The notes under the pieces are model-generated. The model saw only the letters and a program-made list of their open reading frames with translations. It did no database searches and was not told the DNA's origin. Made by a program: the position numbers and the translations under genes. This document shows positions 1 through 9,121 of a DNA stretch of 64,000 bases, in pieces. Where the stretch lies: assembly GCA_963922875.1 (NCBI GenBank), contig CAWUJH010000004.1:443295-507294 (forward strand). Direction: 5' to 3'. The stretch comes from Ketobacter sp963922875. GTDB taxonomy: Bacteria; Pseudomonadota; Gammaproteobacteria; Pseudomonadales; Ketobacteraceae. Numbering within the stretch: position 1 is the first letter of the stretch; every line of letters starts with the position of its first letter.

Positions 1-907
1 CCGGTTCAACTTCCGTATCGTAAACGGTTACCTCAAAACCCCTTTGAGCCAGGCAGCGGGCAACCGCGCATCCTGCTAGTCCTGCACCTATAATCGCCAC
101 GTTTGTAGGCGTTGTGGCCGCCGTTATGGTTTCATAGGGAAAGTGAAACCAGGGCTTTTGTTGTGGTTTAAAGGAGCGAGTCGGCAATGCCTCGGGGGTA
201 TAGTCAGCTGTTAATATTTCACGTTTACGACCGTGGCCCGGAACTTTTTTAACGTTGAACCCCGCCTCCATTAACCCTCGTTTTACAACGCCAGCACAGG
301 TGAAGGTGGCCAATGTGGCTCCCGGCTTAGACAGTCGAGCAATGGCTGAAAACAAGGCTGGTTGCCACATGTCGGGGTTAACCGACGGTGCAAAGCCATC
401 CAAAAACCAAGCGTCTACCTGACCATCCAGGGTTTGAAAGTATTCACTGGCATCGCCGAAAAGCAGGTTTAAAGTTACATTCAAGTCTGGAAAAAAAAGA
501 CGATGAAAACCTCTGACATTAGCTGGGTATTGCAGTATTAAGCGTTGATACAAAGCATCAAACTGGGGGTAACGGGTCGCAACCGACAGCAGATCCTCGC
601 TGCGTAACGGAAATTTTTCTACGCTCACGTAATGAAGATGGCGGTTACCGCGATTCATCGAGCACCACAGTTGAAGCGCGCACATAAAATTTAACCCGGT
701 GCCAAAGCCAGTTTCGCCAATGGTGAATCGATTGGTGCTGAGTTGCTGCCAGCGTTCCATTAATCGATTGTTATTAATGAACACATGCTGGGTTTCTGCA
801 ATACCATCTTCATCACTGAAATACACGTCACCGAAGAGGGAAGATGTAGGTGTTTGGTCATGCCAAAGAATCTGGGCATGGGTTAAGCGGGAGGGGGAAT
901 TAGACAC
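1..907 (-). CDS. mnmC: MnmC bifunctional tRNA modification enzyme, 3' truncated by the window edge
   Basis: This makes the mnm5s2U34 wobble modification of tRNA: the oxidoreductase part removes the carboxymethyl group and the methyltransferase part methylates the product. About 302 codons are visible. The N-terminal part carries the methyltransferase pattern (FTIGETGFGTG near residue 60). The last 35 residues begin the FAD domain with the dinucleotide motif AIIGAGLAG. The rest of the FAD domain, about half of a usual 650-residue protein, lies outside the window. The start is a GTG at 907, the only start codon between an in-frame stop upstream and the conserved region; its ribosome site is weak. 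It is divergent from the AEC permease. Confidence 0.9.
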   Translation of the reverse strand, partial: MSNSPSRLTHAQILWHDQTPTSSLFGDVYFSDEDGIAETQHVFINNNRLMERWQQLSTNRFTIGETGFGTGLNFMCALQLWCSMNRGNRHLHYVSVEKFPLRSEDLLSVATRYPQFDALYQRLILQYPANVRGFHRLFFPDLNVTLNLLFGDASEYFQTLDGQVDAWFLDGFAPSVNPDMWQPALFSAIARLSKPGATLATFTCAGVVKRGLMEAGFNVKKVPGHGRKREILTADYTPEALPTRSFKPQQKPWFHFPYETITAATTPTNVAIIGAGLAGCAVARCLAQRGFEVTVYDTEVEP

Positions 908-965
908 GTTAGACTCAACAAGATTCGTTATACTGTGGGCATTCTAACACAGTGACAGAAGAGAA

Positions 966-1844
966 ATGATGTTTGAGATCATGTTGCCAGTAATGGGGCC
1001 GGTAGCCGTTTGTGTGGCCATAGGCTATCTGTGGAAATCCTTCGGTTGGCACTTTGATACAGAAATGGTAACCCGCTTGATCATGGTTGTGGGGGCGCCT
1101 TGCCTGATTATTTCCGCCTTGGGGAAATCACCGGTTTCCCGCGCCGGATTGGAGTCCATGATTTGGGCAACGGTGGCGTATGTTGGATTAGGGCTGTTAA
1201 TTTCCGGGTTGGTTTTACTGTTGGCCAAGCAGCCATTGCGCAGCTATTTAGGGCCGTTGGTGTTTCCTAACTCTGGCAATATGGGCTTGCCTATTTGTTT
1301 GTTTGCTTTTGGCGAGCGGGGGTTGGTGCTGGGTCTGGCGGTCTTTATGGTGTTGTCGTTCGCTCATTTTACGCTTGGTTTAGCGATGGTGAGTGGGCGA
1401 TCTCTGGTAAAAGAAATGGTGTCGAATCCCATTGTCTACTCGCTGATTGTCGCGGCTGCCATGATGTATACGGGTTTGCGTTTACCGCTTTGGCTCGAGC
1501 GATCCACGGATTTACTGGGTAATATGACCATTCCTTTGATGTTAATTACCTTAGGTGTAAGTCTATCCGGTTTGCGAATCCAACACATGAGTCTGAGTTT
1601 GTTTCTGGCTGTAGCAAGATTTGCACTTGGCGCAGGCATCGGTTGGGTGGTGGCAGAGATGTTTGAATTGCAGGGCATGGCGAGAGCCGTGTTAATGGTT
1701 CAAGCGGCTATGCCCATTGCCGTGTTTAACTATTTGTTTGCAGTGCGTTACCACCGCAATCCGGAGGTGGTCGCGGGTGCGGTGATGTTGTCTACTGTAT
1801 TATCCTTTGTCTGGATACCACTAATGCTCACTTATCTCCGTTAA
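966..1844 (+). CDS. AEC (auxin efflux carrier) family permease
   Basis: This is an inner-membrane permease of 292 residues, the usual size of the bacterial AEC/YfdV/MleP-like family, which export or exchange small organic anions. About ten hydrophobic segments alternate with short loops. The family's pattern FPNSGNMGLP sits near residue 100 and a second half-repeat follows (IPLMLITLGVSL near 190). A ribosome site (AGAAGAG) lies just before two adjacent ATG codons. The substrate cannot be read from the sequence. Its last 24 bases overlap the end of the convergent gene at 1821-2801. Confidence 0.85.
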   Translation: MMFEIMLPVMGPVAVCVAIGYLWKSFGWHFDTEMVTRLIMVVGAPCLIISALGKSPVSRAGLESMIWATVAYVGLGLLISGLVLLLAKQPLRSYLGPLVFPNSGNMGLPICLFAFGERGLVLGLAVFMVLSFAHFTLGLAMVSGRSLVKEMVSNPIVYSLIVAAAMMYTGLRLPLWLERSTDLLGNMTIPLMLITLGVSLSGLRIQHMSLSLFLAVARFALGAGIGWVVAEMFELQGMARAVLMVQAAMPIAVFNYLFAVRYHRNPEVVAGAVMLSTVLSFVWIPLMLTYLR

Positions 1845-2801
1845 ATCAGCTGATAGTCGTTCTATGAGCATTTGATTCATATGATAAAGCTGATCGCGGA
1901 TAACCGCATTGGCTTGGTCCATTACCGTAAGGAAACCGTCGATAATTTCTGTACCCATTAAAAAGAGTTTGTGGCTTGGTACCTGAAATGTTCGTTGCGC
2001 CGTCATCTCATGACTCAACAAATTGATGAAATAATTTAATTTCATATTCAAGTTAGGGAGTTGTTTCAACCCCGTGATATAGGGCAAATAATGCGATGGA
2101 AGCACCTTCAGGTTTTGGTCAAAACGCTCCTTCCGATAACTAAACTCCTGTAACCAGAACCCAACTCGGCTTTCCCATTCCTCATTGGCTTGGCCCATGG
2201 CTGCCATGTGGGTACCGAGCCCCCGAATGCGAGCCAGATATTCGGTCAGCTCGTAAAGCTCGATCACGCAGGTCTGGCTAAGGGTGGATAGCGGCTGCAG
2301 ATAAAGATTATGGACACGGGCAGTTAGTGCCGCTTGGTCGGATATCTGGGGCGGCGCTCCCAGCACGGCATCAGCGAGTTGTCGGCACAGACGTAATATG
2401 AGTTCTAAAAGGTGTGAATGAAACTCAAAACTGTGGTGAATATCGTCGTTTTCCCAATCTTTGATAATGGTTAACCAGCTCAACACAAGCTGTTGATAGT
2501 CGTTCTCATCCAATGCATGTTGTGCGCTTTTGTTCAGGCATTGTAAATATTCAAACTGAAAGGAGGTCTGTTTTTGTAAAGTTTCCACTTGGCTATGGAA
2601 ACTTTTATCACCGCCTAATAATGCCAAAGTTGCACCACGATGGCGCTGGATGAATCTACTAAGGTGCAAAATAGTGACTAGTATGTCCTGCTGTTGCACC
2701 CTCAAACTGTGCATTTTGAACAAGTTTTTCGCTTGAACGCACTCAGGTTGGCTGTTTGCCTCGGACTCGTCCATTTGTAAGTAGTGTTCGACGTGACCCA
2801 T
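1821..2801 (-). CDS. Cytosolic helical protein resembling the nitrate/nitrite-sensing NIT domain
   Basis: The protein has 326 residues, with no signal peptide or membrane segment, and is almost wholly helical by composition. Two patterns recall NIT domains: an Arg-x-x-x-Arg-Gly element followed by a poorly hydrophobic stretch (FIQRHRGATLALLGG near residue 51), and a later Arg-Gly element (YLARIRGLGTHMAA near 190). In known proteins NIT domains sit outside the membrane of sensor kinases or in front of ANTAR antiterminators; here nothing is attached. A good ribosome site (GGAG, 7 bases) supports the start. The assignment to NIT is by eye, and the function is unknown. Confidence 0.6.
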   Translation of the reverse strand: MGHVEHYLQMDESEANSQPECVQAKNLFKMHSLRVQQQDILVTILHLSRFIQRHRGATLALLGGDKSFHSQVETLQKQTSFQFEYLQCLNKSAQHALDENDYQQLVLSWLTIIKDWENDDIHHSFEFHSHLLELILRLCRQLADAVLGAPPQISDQAALTARVHNLYLQPLSTLSQTCVIELYELTEYLARIRGLGTHMAAMGQANEEWESRVGFWLQEFSYRKERFDQNLKVLPSHYLPYITGLKQLPNLNMKLNYFINLLSHEMTAQRTFQVPSHKLFLMGTEIIDGFLTVMDQANAVIRDQLYHMNQMLIERLSADLTEISEH

Positions 2802-3009
2802 GATTTACTCCGAACAGTGTTCCTGTCGATTTCTAATAGCTTTTACTCAGTGCCACGCAAATGCCGTGCCATACAGGCCAATAGAATACTGTAAATAGGC
2901 GAGCGAGGCTATTGCCGTTAAACGCTTGATTCTGATACTGCTCATACTTCATTATTCAAAGGCTAATAATCCTACACGACGGTAAACCAACAGAAAAAGG
3001 TAGTGGTTT

Positions 3010-5658
3010 ATGAATGATGTTGATGCGCACGCCCCCCTGAGAAACGATATTCGACTGTTAGGCTCTTTGCTGGGGGACACCCTTGAAGAGCAGGAAAGCC
3101 CGGTTCTATTAGAGCTGGTCGAACAGATCCGTAAAACGGCCAAGGTGGCACGCTCAGGCAAAGTCGACCAAGCACAGCAGTTGTTTGATACCTTATCGAA
3201 TCTCGAACCGGAGAAATTAATCCCTGTCGCCCGGGCTTTTAGTCATTTTTTGAATTTGTCGAACCTGGCCGAACAATATCACCGGGTACGGAGAAGGCGT
3301 TCGTATCAGCAGGCCAATCGCCAGAACCAACGAGCAACGTTGGCGGAATTATTGCCGCGTTTGCAAGCAGCCAACATCAGTAAAGAAGAAATATTCGCCA
3401 CCTTGAAAACTCTGTCCATTGATTTAGTGCTCACTGCCCATCCAACGGAAGTCACTCGTCGCACTATGATTCGTAAATACGATGAAATGACCGATTGTTT
3501 GCAGAGGCTGGATACGGTGGACATGACACCCATAGAGAAGAGCCAGGAGTTGTCACTGTTAAAACGTTGTATTGTTGCGGCCTGGAAATCTGACGAAATT
3601 CGCGAAGATCGGCCCACGCCAGTAGATGAAGCTCGTTGGGGCTTTGTTACCATCGAGCAAACCTTATGGTACGCCTTGCCCGCCTATTTTCGGGAACTTG
3701 ATGACTGGTGCCAGCGCTCACTAGGTTGTGCCCTACCGTTGGATATTACGCCTTTTACCTTTTCTTCCTGGATGGGTGGTGATCGTGACGGTAACCCCAA
3801 TGTCACCGCCACAGTAACGGCAGAAGTTTTATTGCTGGCCCGTTGGATGGCTGCAGATTTGTTGAGTCGGGATTTTGAAAATCTTCACATGGTACTTTCC
3901 ATGGTGGATTGCAATGAGGAGCTGCGCCAGCAGGTCGGGTCGAAAAAGGAACCCTACAGAGCTTTGCTAAAACCGATACGGGATCGTCTGTTTGCCACCA
4001 AAGATTATTTGACCGCACGCCTTAAGAATCGCGAGTGGCAAGGAGAAGACCCCATATTCGAGCGTGCTGAACTGAGCCAGGTTCTGCATACCTGTTACCA
4101 GTCGTTAGTTGATTGTGGAATGAAAGAACTTGCGGAAGGTGATTTGCTGGATACCATTCGACGGGTGAATACTTTCGGCGTTACCTTGCTTCGGTTGGAT
4201 GTGCGCCAGGAATCTAATCGTCATGCCGACGCGATTGCGGCTATAACCCAAGCCATTGGCTTAGGTGATTACAATGCCTGGGGCGAAGCGGAAAAGCAGG
4301 CTTTTCTTATTGAGGAATTACAGAGCGCCAGACCATTAATTCCCAAGCAGCTTGCCTGTAACGAGGAAGTGCGAGAAGTATTGGATACTTTTTCAATGCT
4401 GGCGGAGCAGAGCATAGACGCCTTGGGAGCCTATGTTATTTCGATGGCACGGAAACCCTCGGATGTGTTGGCTGTCTTGCTGCTGCAAAAAGAGTCGGGC
4501 ATGAAAACATTCATGCGAGTGGTGCCACTGTTTGAAACGCTGGATGATCTGGAAAACGCCCAAGATACCATGGCGCGCCTATTTGAGGTGGAGTGGTACA
4601 AAAATCAGATTAATGGCCAGCAAGAGGTGATGATCGGTTATTCAGATTCCGCCAAAGACGGCGGTTTTCTTGCCGCCGCCTGGATGCAGTATCAAGCTCA
4701 AGAGCAATTAACCGCACTTTGTGCTCAACAAGAGATTCAATTGACCCTGTTTCATGGGCGTGGCGGTTCCACCAGTAGAGGTGGCGCGCCGTCTCACGAA
4801 GCCGTGCTCTCGCAACCACCGGGAGCGGTGAACGGCAGAATACGTATCACTGAGCAGGGTGAGGTGATACGAGCTAAGTTCAGTCCTTTCGGTGTCGCCA
4901 TAAGAACCCTGCAGCGTTATGTGGCGGCGACTCTTGAAGCAACTCTATTGAAGCAAAAAGAGCCGGATACCCAATGGCGCGCAGTAATGGACCAACTAGC
5001 AAAAACCAGCATGGTTTCCTATCGGAGTCTATTGCGAGAAGACCCACGATTTCTCAACTACTTTCATAATGCAACCCCTGAGCAGGAGCTGCAGCGCCTG
5101 CCCTTGGGTAGTCGTCCGGCAAAGCGACGACAAGGCGGGGGGATCGAGACTCTAAGAGCCATACCCTGGGTGTTCGCCTGGACTCAAATGCGGTTGATGT
5201 TGCCGGGTTGGTTAGGCGCCGATAGTGCTTTCAAAGAGGCTCTGGATAATGGCCACGGGGCGGTATTGCATGAGATGTATGAAAGCTGGCCTTTTTTTCG
5301 AATGATACTGGGCATGCTGGAAATGGTGTTGGCCAAGTCTGATGCTCAAATAGCCGCCTATTATGAGCGTCGCTTGGCCATGGAGGATGATTGCGATCTG
5401 GGAAAAGAGCTACGGCATCGCCTATCTGAAATGATTGATTTGGTAAACGCTATTACGGGTCATACGCTGTTGCTGCAGGACAACTCAGTGATTCGGCGGT
5501 CCATTGAAGTGCGAAACCCTTATTTAGACCCGCTTCACGTGTTACAAGTGGAGTTAATGCGGGCGATGAGAGAAAAGGGGCATGAACTCCCGGAGCAGAC
5601 TCGGGCATTGATGATTACGGTGGCTGGAATTGCAGCGGGGATGCGTAACACCGGTTGA
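3010..5658 (+). CDS. ppc: Phosphoenolpyruvate carboxylase
   Basis: This carboxylates phosphoenolpyruvate to oxaloacetate, refilling the TCA cycle in the cytoplasm. Its 882 residues match the family size (E. coli 883). Seen in order: the catalytic histidine in TAHPTEV (His144), the GGDRDGNPNV substrate loop near residue 257, the GYSDSAKDGG lysine region near 540, the FHGRGGSTSRGGAPSH loop near 582, and the invariant C-terminus ending AGMRNTG, which places the terminal glycine in the active site. The ribosome site is AAGG, 10 bases before the ATG. It appears to be transcribed alone from a promoter in the 208-base gap upstream, which has no other gene. Confidence 0.98.
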   Translation: MNDVDAHAPLRNDIRLLGSLLGDTLEEQESPVLLELVEQIRKTAKVARSGKVDQAQQLFDTLSNLEPEKLIPVARAFSHFLNLSNLAEQYHRVRRRRSYQQANRQNQRATLAELLPRLQAANISKEEIFATLKTLSIDLVLTAHPTEVTRRTMIRKYDEMTDCLQRLDTVDMTPIEKSQELSLLKRCIVAAWKSDEIREDRPTPVDEARWGFVTIEQTLWYALPAYFRELDDWCQRSLGCALPLDITPFTFSSWMGGDRDGNPNVTATVTAEVLLLARWMAADLLSRDFENLHMVLSMVDCNEELRQQVGSKKEPYRALLKPIRDRLFATKDYLTARLKNREWQGEDPIFERAELSQVLHTCYQSLVDCGMKELAEGDLLDTIRRVNTFGVTLLRLDVRQESNRHADAIAAITQAIGLGDYNAWGEAEKQAFLIEELQSARPLIPKQLACNEEVREVLDTFSMLAEQSIDALGAYVISMARKPSDVLAVLLLQKESGMKTFMRVVPLFETLDDLENAQDTMARLFEVEWYKNQINGQQEVMIGYSDSAKDGGFLAAAWMQYQAQEQLTALCAQQEIQLTLFHGRGGSTSRGGAPSHEAVLSQPPGAVNGRIRITEQGEVIRAKFSPFGVAIRTLQRYVAATLEATLLKQKEPDTQWRAVMDQLAKTSMVSYRSLLREDPRFLNYFHNATPEQELQRLPLGSRPAKRRQGGGIETLRAIPWVFAWTQMRLMLPGWLGADSAFKEALDNGHGAVLHEMYESWPFFRMILGMLEMVLAKSDAQIAAYYERRLAMEDDCDLGKELRHRLSEMIDLVNAITGHTLLLQDNSVIRRSIEVRNPYLDPLHVLQVELMRAMREKGHELPEQTRALMITVAGIAAGMRNTG

Positions 5659-5712
5659 TTTGGTGGGGCTACACTGATTAAATGCTTCGCCTAACTGTTC
5701 GAGGAGCGTTGC

Positions 5713-6594
5713 ATGAAATTGAGATCGATGATTTTACCGGCATTATTGGGTATTCCGGTGGTTGCGGCTCTTCCAATGCTGGCGGGCTGTGGTTCTGAGT
5801 CCAATGATCCGATTGTACGTGACCCTTTTATCATCTTTTCGGTTAATGGAGTAATAAGCCCGCAGTCCATCACTGTGAAACGCGTTTACATCGATGGTGT
5901 GGACAGTAATAGTAAACCGCTTTACTACCCTTGCAACCCGGACCTGTTTGCCAATGCCGGTGCAGTGGAAATTGCAGCTCCTGATTTTTGTGTAACTGAA
6001 ACCACTACGGCGAATGTTGTGTTTTCGGTACAGTTTGTCAATAACTCTCTGGTTCCCTTAGGGTTACAGTATCAGGGCTTGGGCTACAGTGTACAGATTT
6101 TCGAATACGACGCTACGGCTACTGATAGTGTTGGCGTCGAAGTCTGGAACTCCAATTATGCGGAACAGCAGCGGCGCGAAGTGCTGAGGGCAGGAGGCAA
6201 TGATCTAGGTGATTTTGACCCCAGTGAAGAGCACTTTATTGAGCTGGGCGCTGCAGAGTCCTTCCCTTCCCAGGCAGCGGGTGCTCAAGTGGTGACTTTC
6301 GTTGGACGGGGAAATATCAAAGATGGTTACGCTGATGCGGCCTATAGTGTCGATGGCTTATTTGTGCGTCCCACTGATGGTGGGGGAGACCCTTTGTGCG
6401 ACTGGGCGGCCATTGAGACGGATTCAGGGACATCACCTTATGAACGGGTTTTGTGTCAAGGTGAAGAGTTATTGCCTTTGCCTTCAGCCAATGACTCTTC
6501 CCCGATACAGTATTGGGTTCGGGTGCGATTTAACTTTAATGATTGGCAATCCCAACCCGATGACGTTCTGCTTACTGTCGATCCGGTAGATTGA
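5713..6594 (+). CDS. Predicted lipoprotein of unknown function
   Basis: The 293-residue product starts with a lipoprotein signal: a basic start (MKLRS), a hydrophobic core and the lipobox LAGC, giving acylated Cys26. Asp is not at +2 (the lipobox is followed by GSES), so outer-membrane sorting is likely. The mature part is rich in Asp, Asn, Ser and aromatic residues, with many beta-prone stretches and four or more cysteines, as in secreted beta-sandwich proteins; no family was recognised. The start has a strong ribosome site (GAGGAG, 6 bases). It lies 54 bases after ppc on the same strand and is closed by the terminator at 6604-6634. Confidence 0.75.
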   Translation: MKLRSMILPALLGIPVVAALPMLAGCGSESNDPIVRDPFIIFSVNGVISPQSITVKRVYIDGVDSNSKPLYYPCNPDLFANAGAVEIAAPDFCVTETTTANVVFSVQFVNNSLVPLGLQYQGLGYSVQIFEYDATATDSVGVEVWNSNYAEQQRREVLRAGGNDLGDFDPSEEHFIELGAAESFPSQAAGAQVVTFVGRGNIKDGYADAAYSVDGLFVRPTDGGGDPLCDWAAIETDSGTSPYERVLCQGEELLPLPSANDSSPIQYWVRVRFNFNDWQSQPDDVLLTVDPVD

Positions 6595-6603
6595 CGGTAA
6601 ATT

Positions 6604-6634
6604 AAAAAGCCGCCTCGATAGGATGCGGCTTTTT
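6604..6634. terminator. Bidirectional intrinsic terminator
   Basis: The inverted repeat AAAAAGCCGC / GCGGCTTTTT encloses an 11-base loop, with an A run on one side and a T run on the other, so it works on both strands. It sits between the convergent lipoprotein gene and the first small membrane protein gene. Confidence 0.85.
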
Positions 6635-6640
6635 GCTTGA

Positions 6641-6862
6641 TTAGGCGATTAGCTTGTGAGCGGCTTTGTTAATATCTTTACCTAAGCTGGTGCCCGTGCT
6701 AATCAGGGCTGGCACCATGATCGCGCCGAAGATAGTCATAAGATAGACGGAGGCATCCACCAAGGAGAGTCCCCAAAGACCACCTACCAGCAGAGCAAGT
6801 ACCATCATAAATGACAGCCCGTCTACAGCAATTTGCCTAACGATAGTGTTTGAAAGTTTCAT
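6641..6862 (-). CDS. Small two-segment membrane protein, paralogue A
   Basis: The 73-residue protein has two hydrophobic segments (about residues 16-36 and 40-58) and a charged C-terminus ending KDINKAAHKLIA. It aligns end to end without gaps with the 73-residue product of 6936-7157; both keep RQ-AVDGL near residue 10, GGLWGLS near 27, MTIFGA-MVP near 43 and the HKLIA tail. The ribosome site GAGGGAGAG precedes the ATG. No family is recognised. Position suggests transcription from upstream of the paralogue, or from the 73-base gap between them. Confidence 0.75.
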   Translation of the reverse strand: MKLSNTIVRQIAVDGLSFMMVLALLVGGLWGLSLVDASVYLMTIFGAIMVPALISTGTSLGKDINKAAHKLIA

Positions 6863-6935
6863 ATCGCTCTCCCTCTACATTTTTCAATTACAGTTCTTCA
6901 ATCATCTAAAAGTGTTACCGGTGTAACTGGTTTTG

Positions 6936-7157
6936 TTACGCAATCAACTTGTGGGTGGCTTCGTTAATGTCCCGACCAAAGTACACGGCAGTGCTCATTA
7001 GTACTGGGACCATCAAAGCACCAAAAATTGTCATGCTGTAAAGCGGTGCGTCGATAGTGCTTAAACCCCACAACCCACCAGCAGCAACGGCTAGAGCCAT
7101 GATAAATAAAAGTCCATCAACAGCGGTTTGTCGAATTATTGCAGGTGCTATTTTCAT
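6936..7157 (-). CDS. Small two-segment membrane protein, paralogue B
   Basis: The 73-residue paralogue of the preceding gene has the same layout: short amphipathic start, two hydrophobic segments, and a polar C-terminal helix ending ATHKLIA. An in-frame start five codons upstream exists, but the ribosome site GGAGGAG is 6 bases before the ATG at 7157, and this start makes the two paralogues exactly the same length. The pair arose by tandem duplication and has diverged considerably (roughly 60 percent identity by eye), so both copies have probably been kept by selection. The 233 bases upstream, before the divergent gene at 7391, hold the likely promoter. Confidence 0.78.
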   Translation of the reverse strand: MKIAPAIIRQTAVDGLLFIMALAVAAGGLWGLSTIDAPLYSMTIFGALMVPVLMSTAVYFGRDINEATHKLIA

Positions 7158-7390
7158 ATTGAACTCCTCCAAACAGGGTTCTTTAGGTTGTTTCTCTAAG
7201 GCGGAGAAACCTTCTCAGCCTTCATTGTTTACAAGTGTACACCACTTTTTTGGGAAGTCTAGTAACAAATTAAAAAAATATTCGTTTCTTTAGGTAACAC
7301 TTTTATTTGTATGAAAAACAACCGAATTTTGCTTGTTTTTGCAGCTATACTGAGTAAATCAACAGGTTCCGAGGGATAATTGGTTGTTAA

Positions 7391-8809
7391 ATGAGCTTGT
7401 ATCGCTGTAAATATCACCCCCTTGAAGCGGCCAGCTGGCTTAGTGTTACCCGAGATGTTGGTTTCTGTGATCGTTGTGTGTTACCGGGGGCGGCTGCGAA
7501 AGAGGATTTCGTCACGGTTAGCTTACTTGACGAAGAGCCGCTTGAGCACCTGGGTAAAGGGCATCGTTTGGCACCCTTTGTCGATTGTGTCGGTGCATTT
7601 CTGATAGCACCTCTAAAAGGCTTTAATCTTTTAGCGTTTTTTATCGGTATCGCAGTGTGCGTGATGGCCAGTCAGTGGATTTTGGATTTGGGGGAGGTAG
7701 GGCAGTTTCTCGGTCTGTTATTGGTGATCTTGGCAATGAGCCTGATAGCTGGCATGGTGATAAATCAGCAGCGAGAGCGGGCGCTTAGTACTTTGTCATT
7801 AAGTGTTTTGACTCAACATGCTAGTTGGTCTCTAGGCTATTCCCTATTGCCGATAAATGTTTGGTACGGGGTGCTTTTATTTGGAGCCTTTTGGTCTGGA
7901 ATTCACTGGGTGGCGTTCTGGGCGGTGGTGATTTCTATGGTGGCTTGGCCCGCTTCATGTCTTATGGTTGCTGCGGAAAACGACGTGAAAGCGGCCTTAA
8001 GCCCGCGGGAAGTTATGTTGTGGATGCGCCGCATGGGTTGGAATTATGCCTTAGTCGTGAGTTTTATAGTGCTATTGTTTTTGCTCGCAAGAGTGCTGGT
8101 GGCCGTATTTTGGGAAGAATTGCCCCGTGAGATTGGATTGCCTATTGCCCTGTCGCTCCTATTTTATGGATTGCTGGTGGCTAGCTACAGTTTTGGGTAC
8201 CTACTCAATATACACGATTATTTAAAGGGCAATAAAAGGGCAGAAAGTTATGGCGGGAGTAACTTTAGTAAACACCATAACAGTGATATTCAATGTCGTA
8301 TGCAGTTTGTGGAAGGGCGTCACGCAGAGTTATTGAATAGCTTAGTTCGTAATGCTCGTGAACAACCCAGCAACCTTTTGGTTCATGAGCGGTTGGGGCG
8401 ATTGTTAGTAATTAACGGTAATGTGATTGAAGCTCTTGCCCATGGTCAACATTATTTAGTGTTGTTGAATGAACTGGGGGACAGTGCCCGCTTGTCTTTT
8501 CAGTATCGTCAATATCAGATGCTGGATCAAAATTTTATTCCGCAAGATCCGGGAGTTTGTCTTAGTCTTGCTGAACAGCAATATAAGAAAGGGCAGTATA
8601 AAGATGTTTGTCGCTTATTGGTCAAGCTGCATGAACGATCACCGGATTTTTCGAAAATAGCCGATGCCTATCTTTTGGTAGCTGACTCATTGCTCGTGGG
8701 ATTTGGCGGCAAACAAAAAGCGGCTCAATATTTAAAATACATTAAGCAGCACTTTCCAGGGTTTTATCGGATGAGAGAAGTGGATGAATTATTGGGGCAG
8801 TGTGTTTAG
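7391..8809 (+). CDS. Membrane protein with N-terminal zinc-binding motif and C-terminal TPR-like repeats
   Basis: The 472-residue protein has three parts. Residues 1-35 carry C6-x2-H9 and C26-x2-C29, a B-box-like zinc knuckle. Residues about 75-285 hold six hydrophobic segments, resembling DUF4013-like membrane regions. Residues about 315-470 form helical pairs of TPR type (for example HERLGRLLVINGNVIEALAH). The layout suggests a cytosolic zinc ribbon and a cytosolic repeat scaffold joined by a membrane core, perhaps an assembly platform; this is inference. The only ribosome site (GAGGGA) is about 15 bases from the ATG, further than usual. Confidence 0.7.
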   Translation: MSLYRCKYHPLEAASWLSVTRDVGFCDRCVLPGAAAKEDFVTVSLLDEEPLEHLGKGHRLAPFVDCVGAFLIAPLKGFNLLAFFIGIAVCVMASQWILDLGEVGQFLGLLLVILAMSLIAGMVINQQRERALSTLSLSVLTQHASWSLGYSLLPINVWYGVLLFGAFWSGIHWVAFWAVVISMVAWPASCLMVAAENDVKAALSPREVMLWMRRMGWNYALVVSFIVLLFLLARVLVAVFWEELPREIGLPIALSLLFYGLLVASYSFGYLLNIHDYLKGNKRAESYGGSNFSKHHNSDIQCRMQFVEGRHAELLNSLVRNAREQPSNLLVHERLGRLLVINGNVIEALAHGQHYLVLLNELGDSARLSFQYRQYQMLDQNFIPQDPGVCLSLAEQQYKKGQYKDVCRLLVKLHERSPDFSKIADAYLLVADSLLVGFGGKQKAAQYLKYIKQHFPGFYRMREVDELLGQCV

Positions 8810-9121
8810 TTGCTTTTTAACGCACTGCCTAGTTCACAGGCAAGGGATTGATGGCCCCAACATATTGGCCGCATGGCAAAGGCTAGGAGGCCCTGATCGC
8901 CAGCTAGGGCTGTCTTAACAGCCCAGTTGACTTATTGCTGAAGTAAAAAACTGAAGTAAAAAAGAGAGCTTTATGGGAGACTCTATCGGACGATAGAGGG
9001 TGACGTTATGACCTGGCCCCCCCCCTCGAGCAATGCCAGGCGTTATATATCCTTGGTAACGGTAGAATGGCGACATATGCGAGAGACTCCCATGGAATTG
9101 ACTGCTCAAGAGCGCACCCCG
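8810..9121. other. Gene-free segment with several hairpins
   Basis: No convincing gene is present. The segment holds a perfect 7-bp hairpin GGGCTGT-CTTA-ACAGCCC (8907-8924), whose left arm overlaps the right arm of a second possible stem (GCCCT at 8890-8894 with AGGGC at 8906-8910). There is also a perfect 7-bp stem with a GGAC tetraloop (8981-8998), a direct repeat CTGAAGTAAAAAA near 8938-8963, and a run of nine C. None of the hairpins is followed by a T run. It may be the end of the upstream transcript or the leader of the lipoprotein gene. Confidence 0.4.

Noticed and set aside
2867..2884. 18-base near match TGCCAT-N2-AGGCCAATAG shared with 10143-10160, upstream of ppc and the porin gene
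   Set aside because: With two mismatches allowed, dozens of such pairs are expected by chance in 64 kb, and the distances to the genes differ.
9008..9121. Longer N-terminus for the DUF1499 lipoprotein
   Set aside because: It places charged residues ahead of a normal lipoprotein signal and crosses a run of nine C and a hairpin.
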